From: Bacteroides sp.
Lineage (GTDB): Bacteria; Bacteroidota; Bacteroidia; Bacteroidales; SM23-62
Reading direction: 5' to 3'
DNA length: 11,923 bases
NCBI GenBank assembly: GCA_030592145.1
Contig: JAUVKJ010000018.1
Location: forward strand, 1-11,923
Shown here piece by piece: positions 8,201-11,923 of the stretch. The position numbers were made by a program, and so were the translations under genes. The notes under the pieces are model-generated. The model did not search any database. It was not told where the DNA came from and saw only the letters and a list, made by a program, of their open reading frames with translations. The stretch's first letter is position 1; every line of letters begins with the position of its first letter.

Positions 8201-8527
8201 AAGAGTGGCAGTATAGGTCAGGCGTTTGGGAGCACCACCCCTGGATGGAATTACAAACACCTCGGTATTCCCGTCATACTGGCCGGTAAAGGCAATCATG
8301 CTGCCGTCGGGTGAAAAGCGGGGGAATACTTCATAGCCATTATGGCTTGTCAGTTTCCTTGCGATTCCGCCATCACTGTCAACACTGAACAGATCTCCTG
8401 CGTTAGAAAATACGATCTGGTTGCCATAAACGGCAGGGAATCGAAGAAGCCTGGCTTCTTCAGAGGCATGCAGTGCAAATTGCGAGAGCCCGGAAAGAAT
8501 CAGTACCAATTGAAATAACTTTTTCAT
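5252..8527 (-). CDS. Tricorn-like S41 peptidase with PD40 propeller and PDZ domain
   Basis: This secreted serine protease of 1091 aa is full length for Bacteroidota tricorn homologs. The start is set at ATG 8525-8527 because MKKLFQLVLILSGL...LHA is a clear signal peptide; the frame stays open to 8737 but that extension would bury the signal. Propeller repeats of the (W/F)SPDG type occur at about 71, 127, 173, 324, 365, 411, 453 and 498. A highly charged Asp/Glu/Lys linker lies at about 549-580 (6788-6883). Next come the tricorn C1 region with the catalytic His in IGHAYV (H752), a PDZ domain (about 773-847) and the S41 core. In the core are IIDDRGNGGG, the SASDGD motif whose second Ser (S978) and Asp979 match tricorn Ser965/Asp966, and IEGHGVEPD (E1037), matching Glu1023. 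All catalytic positions are present. The tail is proline-rich. The enzyme should degrade peptides outside the cytoplasm, unlike the cytosolic archaeal tricorn. It diverges from the GH3 fusion gene. Confidence 0.95.
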   Translation of the reverse strand: MKKLFQLVLILSGLSQFALHASEEARLLRFPAVYGNQIVFSNAGDLFSVDSDGGIARKLTSHNGYEVFPRFSPDGSMIAFTGQYDGNTEVFVIPSRGGAPKRLTYTATLGRDNVSDRMGPNNIVMDWTPDGKYIIYRSRKQSFNSFIGQLFRVPVEGGLSEELPLPAGGFCSWSPDGSKLAYNRIFREFRTWKYYRGGMADEIWIHDFSTKTTEKITDNIEQDIIPMWAGEEIFFLSDRDRCMNVFVYNTSTGQTSKVTDFTEFDVKFPSLGKNQIVFENGGYIYRLDVKTKEYVKVPVQIANDNAYSRTELKDASENITSVDLSPNGERVLFAARGEIFTLPSKHGITRNLTQSPGAHDRVASWSPDGKYIAWFSDVSGEYELYIQKQDGSEKPVSLTPGYKSYLFDLKWSPDSKMILFSDRKMRLQVVDVASKKISLVKESVSTELNDFDWSPDSKWIAFFENDKNGFGVIHLYNIESGKFYPVTDNWYESGSPRFSPDGKYLYFTSSRDFSPTFSNIELTIAYTNMEKVYLVTLAKDSPSPFALENDEVKADVESEEDNNDKEDKKDKKDEEEEKVTKIDVEGLNSRIISLPVKAMNYGNLHASNDKVYYIAASANGGSMTARVFNLKTKKEAELGSKMLFTISANHKKMIVRQNGKYAVIDLPEGKVDMKKTVDLTGMQVLTDYQQEWKQIYDESWRQMRDFFYVENMHGLDWKAMHDKYDVLVPHVNHRNDLTYVIGELIGELSIGHAYVNSPADLPGADRIKTGLLGAKLSKHTSGYFRVDEILEGANWSSSLRSPLTEVGVNVNAGDYILAVNGKPTKDMPDVYAALVNTAGKTVKLTINSKASVEDAHDELVKPIADESQLYYYNWVRGNIKKVNEATGGQIGYIHIPDMGVGGLNEFAKYYYPQLRNKKGMIIDDRGNGGGFVSRIIVERLRRELSFVFSFRGRQDGNSVPDGMVYGPKVLLMNYASASDGDLFPYQFKKNKLGTTIGTRTWGGVVGIRGTLPFIDGGILMRPESGSYSATESKWIIEGHGVEPDIYIDNDPAKEYAGEDEQLNKAIDVIMGQLDQYSPPPPTPPDPDKSGK

Positions 8528-8613
8528 AGGATTGTTAATTATAGATTGTAAACAAATGGATGCAGTAATTGCAATACCATTCCGGCAGAATGATAATAAT
8601 TGTGCAAATGAAC

Positions 8614-8634
8614 GGGGCAGAGGCCCCCTTTTTT
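8614..8634 (+). terminator. GC-rich hairpin with T-run, terminator-like on the + strand
   Basis: GGGGC (8614-8618), loop AGAG and GCCCC (8623-8627) are followed by one C and six T (8629-8634). This is a short but classic intrinsic-terminator shape reading on the + strand. No + strand gene lies upstream; that side is the start of the tricorn-like gene on the - strand. It could end an antisense or small transcript, or shield the GH3 gene, or act as a leader hairpin in the - strand mRNA if that promoter is at 8675-8682. The 5-bp stem is short. Confidence 0.35.
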
Positions 8635-8674
8635 CTAATACTCTTATGCAAAATTCTCTTACTTGGCCAGTAAA

Positions 8675-8682
8675 CAAAATTA
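8675..8682 (-). promoter_or_regulatory. Candidate -7 box for the tricorn-like gene
   Basis: On the - strand these bases read TAATTTTG, a full match to TAnnTTTG. No convincing -33 TTTG is found at the expected 17-23 bp distance. A start here would give a leader of about 140 bases containing the hairpin at 8614-8627. A weaker box, TCCATTTG, at 8553-8560 on the same strand would give a leader of about 20 bases. Confidence 0.2.
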
Positions 8683-8757
8683 GGATTTCTCGCGAAATGG
8701 GTGCATCTAATTCCGGAATATTTGATCGGATGCCCACTGTTTGTGTTGAAAATTGTA

Positions 8758-8788
8758 TTTTCAGGGCTCGACAGAACCATTATATTTG
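8758..8788 (+). promoter_or_regulatory. Bacteroidota-type promoter for the GH3/serine hydrolase gene
   Basis: TATATTTG at 8781-8788 fully matches the -7 consensus TAnnTTTG. TTTT at 8758-8761, one base off the -33 TTTG, lies 19 bp upstream, which is the preferred spacing. Transcription would start near 8793-8795, leaving a leader of about 20 bases before ATG 8816. This also argues against the in-frame TTG at 8753 as the start, since it lies upstream of the promoter. It is the best promoter candidate in the window. Confidence 0.5.
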
Positions 8789-8815
8789 TCCCGGAATACG
8801 AGAACATCACAGCGA

Positions 8816-11800
8816 ATGAAGCCTTTGAGAAAGATCATACCAATTGCACTGGCAATTCTGAGTCCCCTATTCACTTCCAGCTTCCACTTTTCATCCCATG
8901 CAGGGATGGCTGATGGAATTGATCCTCCTTTTCTGGATGCAGGCGGGGAATGGGTGGACTCCGTGTATGAATCCCTGAGCAGGGATGAGCGGATCGCCCA
9001 GCTGTTTATGGTAAGGGCATATTCAGACAAGGACGGAACACATACGGAATCCATCCTGAAGCTGATCAGGAAGTATAATATCGGGGGACTCTGCTTTTTT
9101 CAGGGGGGCCCCCTGCGGCAGGCCAATTTGATAAACCTTTACCAGGCGGAAGCAAAAACGCCCCTTTTGGTAGCCCAGGATGCGGAATGGGGACCGGCAT
9201 TCCGGCTCGACAGTACCATCGCATATCCCCGGCAGATGACGCTGGGAGCGTTGCAGGAAGAGGAAGGGATCCACCGGATGGGACAGGAAGTTGCAGAACA
9301 ACTCAGGATGATAGGGGTGAACATGAACCTTGCCCCGGTGATGGATGTAAACAATAAGTCTTTCGGAGAAGATGTGACAAATGTAAGCCGGAAAGGCATC
9401 GCCTATATGCAGGGCATGCAGGATGGGAGGTTGCTTTGCGTTGCAAAACACTTTCCCGGGCATGGTGACACGGACAAAGATTCCCATCATACTCTTCCGC
9501 TTATCCGGCACACGAGGGAAAGGCTCTGGAATACGGAAATGCATCCCTTCCGGGAAGCCATCCTTCAGGGAGTAACCGGAATAATGACTGCGCACCTGGA
9601 AGTCCCTGCACTTGATTCCACCCCGGATCTTGCTTCCTCGCTTTCATACGAGATCGTTACGGGGATACTGAAAGAGGAACTGGGGTACAGGGGACTGATC
9701 ATAAGTGATGCACTCGATATGGCCGGGGCTGATATGCATCAAACACCGGGGGAACTTGAAGCACTTGCCTTCCAGGCAGGAAATGACATTCTTCTCATCC
9801 CCACTGCTGTCGGTAAAGGCATTTCTGCCATCAAAAAAGAGATTCGCCGGGGAAACCTTACCTGGGAAAGGGTAGAGGAAAGCTGCAGGAAGATCCTTGC
9901 TGCCAAATACTGGACCGCCCTGGTCCATCCGCTGAAAGTATCCGGACTGCATGAAAGACTGAATGATAATAAGTACAGGATGACCCGTTCAGGGCTTTAC
10001 CAGGGATCCCTTACCCTGCTTGAAAACACGGATGATATCCTGCCCCTGCAACGGCTTGACACCCTGAGAATTGCCACGGTAGCGATCGGAGATACCGGGC
10101 CTAACGATTTCCAGAAGTATATTGATCTGTACCTTCCTTCGGTTCATTTCAACATTTCCAGGGAAGCCCCTGCAGATTCTTACCTGGAACTCCTGGAAAA
10201 ACTTGATTCCTTTAACCTGGTGATCGCAGGATTGCATAATACTGACATAAGAGCCTCAGGAAATTTCGGGATCCGGGAAAATTCAATTCTTTTCCTGAAC
10301 AGGCTTACTTCGCAAAAGCCATCCGTCGTAGTGGTTTTTGCCAGTCCCTACAGCCTCGCAAAATTCGAATTCGGCGACCGGTTAAAGGCGTTGTTGATGG
10401 CTTACGAGGACAAGGAGCTTGTACAGGGCCTCAGCGCCCAGCTGATCTTCGGAGGGATACCTGCCCGGGGTATGCTGCCGGTATCAAGCGGAAACAGGTA
10501 CAAGGCCGGGGATGGAATATCTGCCGGGGAAGCCTTGCGGCTCAGGTACGGACTGCCCGAAGAAGCCGGTATAGATTCCAGGCTGATGTACAGGATCGAT
10601 TCCCTGGTCATGGATGCCATACAGGTCAAGGCAACACCCGGTTGCCAGGTTCTTGCCGCGCGTCACGGCCTGGTTTTCTACCATAAGTCCTTCGGCTACC
10701 ACACTTACGGCCGAAAGGATACGGTGAAGTGGAACGATCTTTACGATGTCGCCTCCATTACTAAAATCGCTGCCACCCTGCCGGTTCTGATGCAGCTGAC
10801 CCAGCAGGGACGGTTTGACGTGAACGAGAAGCTTGGAAAATATCTTCCCGGACTTGATACATCAGATAAGGGGGAACTGCTGATCACCGATGTAATGACT
10901 CACCAGGCGGGACTTACTCCCTGGATACCTTTTTATTATTCCACCATAGAGCCTATGGATGCCGACCAGGATCTGATAAGCAAGAGGCTTTCCAGCAAAT
11001 ACCCTTTTCGCCTGGCCGGACATATTTTTCTGAACAAGAACCTGAAATACGTTGATGGAGCCTACGCCGGGGAATATTCTTCGCAGTATCCCATCCATGT
11101 GGCTGAAGGCCTTTACCTGAATAAGAACTACCGGGACAGCCTGATGCACAGGATCCTCAATTCTGAATTAAAGGAACAGAAGGAATACATGTATTCTGAC
11201 CTGGGCTATTATTTCCTGCATCCGATTGCAGAAAAGCTTACCGGTATGCCCCTGGAGGAATATACCATGGAACAATTCTATAGTCCCCTGGGAGCAAGCT
11301 ATACAGGCTTTCTTCCCCTGGAAAGATTTCCTCCGGGGCAGATCATTCCCACCGAGAATGACCTGTTTTTCAGGCGCCAGCTTCTGAGAGGCTATGTACA
11401 CGATCCCGGGGCTGCCATGCTGGGAGGAGTGGCCGGGCACGCGGGGATATTTTCCAACGCCAACGACCTGGCCAAGATCATGCAGATGTACCTGAACGGC
11501 GGACAATACGGGGGACTTGAGTACATAGCTGACACCATTATAGACCGGTTCAATACCTGCCTCCATTGTGAGGAAGGAAACCGGAGGGGAATCGGATTTG
11601 ACAAGCCGGAGATGGATTATGAAAAGGAGGGTCCCACCTGCCAGTGTGTTTCCCCAAGCAGTTTCGGGCATTCCGGTTTTACGGGTACCCTGGTGTGGGC
11701 CGATCCGGACACCGGCATACTCTATATTTTTCTGTCTAATAAGATCCATCCAGACCAGGATAGTCCCAAACTGGTTGAAATGAACGTCCGTACAAAAATA

Positions 11801-11833
11801 CAGCAAGTGCTGCACGATGCAATCATGTATTAA
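8816..11833 (+). CDS. NagZ-like GH3 beta-N-acetylglucosaminidase fused to a serine hydrolase (beta-lactamase fold)
   Basis: This bifunctional exported protein has 1005 aa. ATG 8816 is chosen because MKPLRKIIPIALAIL begins a signal peptide of about 28 residues. The GH3 TIM barrel (about 45-370) has KHFPGHG (211-217), the NagZ Asp-His dyad in DSH (D222, H224) and the nucleophile Asp in IISDALDM (D298). A GH3 C-terminal-like alpha/beta domain follows (about 400-560). The C-terminal serine hydrolase (about 585-1005) has SITK (S647, K650), YSD (Y793) for YxN and GHSGFTG (H952, G954) for KTG; the region around SITK resembles that of PBP4B/YfeW. This fusion is known in Bacteroidota and suggests coupled removal of GlcNAc and stem-peptide trimming in peptidoglycan turnover. 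One oddity is that the loop between VMDVNN and SFGED is about 9-10 residues shorter than I recall for relatives, with Lys181 at the usual Arg. Another is two similar segments at 726-744 and 755-773. The epimerase gene follows after 11 bp. Confidence 0.93.
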   Translation: MKPLRKIIPIALAILSPLFTSSFHFSSHAGMADGIDPPFLDAGGEWVDSVYESLSRDERIAQLFMVRAYSDKDGTHTESILKLIRKYNIGGLCFFQGGPLRQANLINLYQAEAKTPLLVAQDAEWGPAFRLDSTIAYPRQMTLGALQEEEGIHRMGQEVAEQLRMIGVNMNLAPVMDVNNKSFGEDVTNVSRKGIAYMQGMQDGRLLCVAKHFPGHGDTDKDSHHTLPLIRHTRERLWNTEMHPFREAILQGVTGIMTAHLEVPALDSTPDLASSLSYEIVTGILKEELGYRGLIISDALDMAGADMHQTPGELEALAFQAGNDILLIPTAVGKGISAIKKEIRRGNLTWERVEESCRKILAAKYWTALVHPLKVSGLHERLNDNKYRMTRSGLYQGSLTLLENTDDILPLQRLDTLRIATVAIGDTGPNDFQKYIDLYLPSVHFNISREAPADSYLELLEKLDSFNLVIAGLHNTDIRASGNFGIRENSILFLNRLTSQKPSVVVVFASPYSLAKFEFGDRLKALLMAYEDKELVQGLSAQLIFGGIPARGMLPVSSGNRYKAGDGISAGEALRLRYGLPEEAGIDSRLMYRIDSLVMDAIQVKATPGCQVLAARHGLVFYHKSFGYHTYGRKDTVKWNDLYDVASITKIAATLPVLMQLTQQGRFDVNEKLGKYLPGLDTSDKGELLITDVMTHQAGLTPWIPFYYSTIEPMDADQDLISKRLSSKYPFRLAGHIFLNKNLKYVDGAYAGEYSSQYPIHVAEGLYLNKNYRDSLMHRILNSELKEQKEYMYSDLGYYFLHPIAEKLTGMPLEEYTMEQFYSPLGASYTGFLPLERFPPGQIIPTENDLFFRRQLLRGYVHDPGAAMLGGVAGHAGIFSNANDLAKIMQMYLNGGQYGGLEYIADTIIDRFNTCLHCEEGNRRGIGFDKPEMDYEKEGPTCQCVSPSSFGHSGFTGTLVWADPDTGILYIFLSNKIHPDQDSPKLVEMNVRTKIQQVLHDAIMY

Positions 11834-11844
11834 AATAAATACCT

Positions 11845-11923
11845 ATGAAGCCAAGCCATATTGAGCATATCGGGATCGCTGTCAGCAACCTTCAGGAGGC
11901 GATCCGCTATTATGAGGATGTAC
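11845..11923 (+). CDS. mce: Methylmalonyl-CoA epimerase, N-terminal fragment
   Basis: ATG 11845 opens a frame that runs off the window end after 26 codons. The visible residues MKPSHIEHIGIAV followed by NLQEAIRYYEDV match the N-terminus of methylmalonyl-CoA epimerase, a VOC-fold enzyme that interconverts the (R) and (S) forms of methylmalonyl-CoA in the propionate/succinate pathway. The His in EHIGIAV (H8) sits at the first metal-ligand position of the fold. It lies 11 bp after the GH3 fusion stop with no terminator between, so the two are probably co-transcribed. In Bacteroidota an acyl-CoA carboxylase gene often follows, but that lies beyond the window. With so few residues another VOC protein cannot be fully excluded. 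Confidence 0.8.
   Translation, partial: MKPSHIEHIGIAVSNLQEAIRYYEDV

Noticed and set aside
8528..8737. N-terminal extension of the tricorn-like protein to 8737
   Set aside because: It would place 70 unrelated residues before a clear signal peptide starting MKKLFQL at 8527, and it covers the intergenic promoter region.
8753..8815. TTG start for the GH3 fusion at 8753
   Set aside because: It lies upstream of the candidate promoter and before the signal peptide that begins at ATG 8816.
9023..9595. 190-aa - strand open frame
   Set aside because: It is antisense to the conserved GH3 barrel and resembles no family I know.
11168..11815. 215-aa - strand open frame
   Set aside because: It lies wholly inside the serine hydrolase domain of the fusion on the other strand and has no recognisable motif or signal.

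Overview
The window looks like a chromosomal stretch of a member of the Bacteroidota, probably Bacteroidales or a near relative. The evidence is the gene families present: a TPR/PD40/OmpA envelope protein, a bacterial tricorn-type S41 protease, a NagZ-type GH3 domain fused to a serine hydrolase, a DUF6807 protein and a methylmalonyl-CoA epimerase. Gene starts lack clear Shine-Dalgarno sequences, and several upstream regions carry TAnnTTTG-like -7 boxes. I see no tRNA, rRNA, CRISPR array, insertion sequence, integrase or phage gene. The gene order looks like core or housekeeping chromosome rather than a mobile island.

Layout: (1) 1-315, C-terminal end of a DUF6807 (PmoA-like) protein on the + strand. 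(2) 393-1442, a Gfo/Idh/MocA oxidoreductase on the - strand, convergent with the first gene. (3) 1443-1607, a divergent intergenic region with two inverted repeats and a candidate promoter. (4) 1608-3536, a TPR + PD40 propeller + CarboxypepD_reg-like + OmpA protein whose domain order matches the type IX secretion protein PorE. (5) 3545-5107, a serine hydrolase (class C beta-lactamase fold plus DUF3471) in an apparent operon with gene 4, broken by one in-frame TGA. (6) 5108-5251, a convergent intergenic gap with two CACGTG palindromes 20 bp apart. (7) 5252-8527, a tricorn-like protease on the - strand. (8) 8528-8815, a divergent intergenic region with candidate promoters and a terminator-like hairpin. 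(9) 8816-11833, a secreted NagZ-like GH3/serine hydrolase fusion. (10) 11845-11923, the start of methylmalonyl-CoA epimerase.

Taken together, four consecutive genes encode exported proteins that bind peptidoglycan or are likely to act on it or on peptides: the OmpA-like anchor, the serine hydrolase, the tricorn protease and the NagZ/serine hydrolase fusion. Envelope maintenance or peptidoglycan and peptide turnover is a reasonable inference, not a demonstrated system.

The points most worth a second look are the in-frame TGA in an otherwise intact serine hydrolase, which is followed at once by a two-part hairpin, and a shortened active-site loop in the GH3 domain where the usual Arg is a Lys. 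I do not see a clearly new multi-gene system. Most genes belong to recognisable families.
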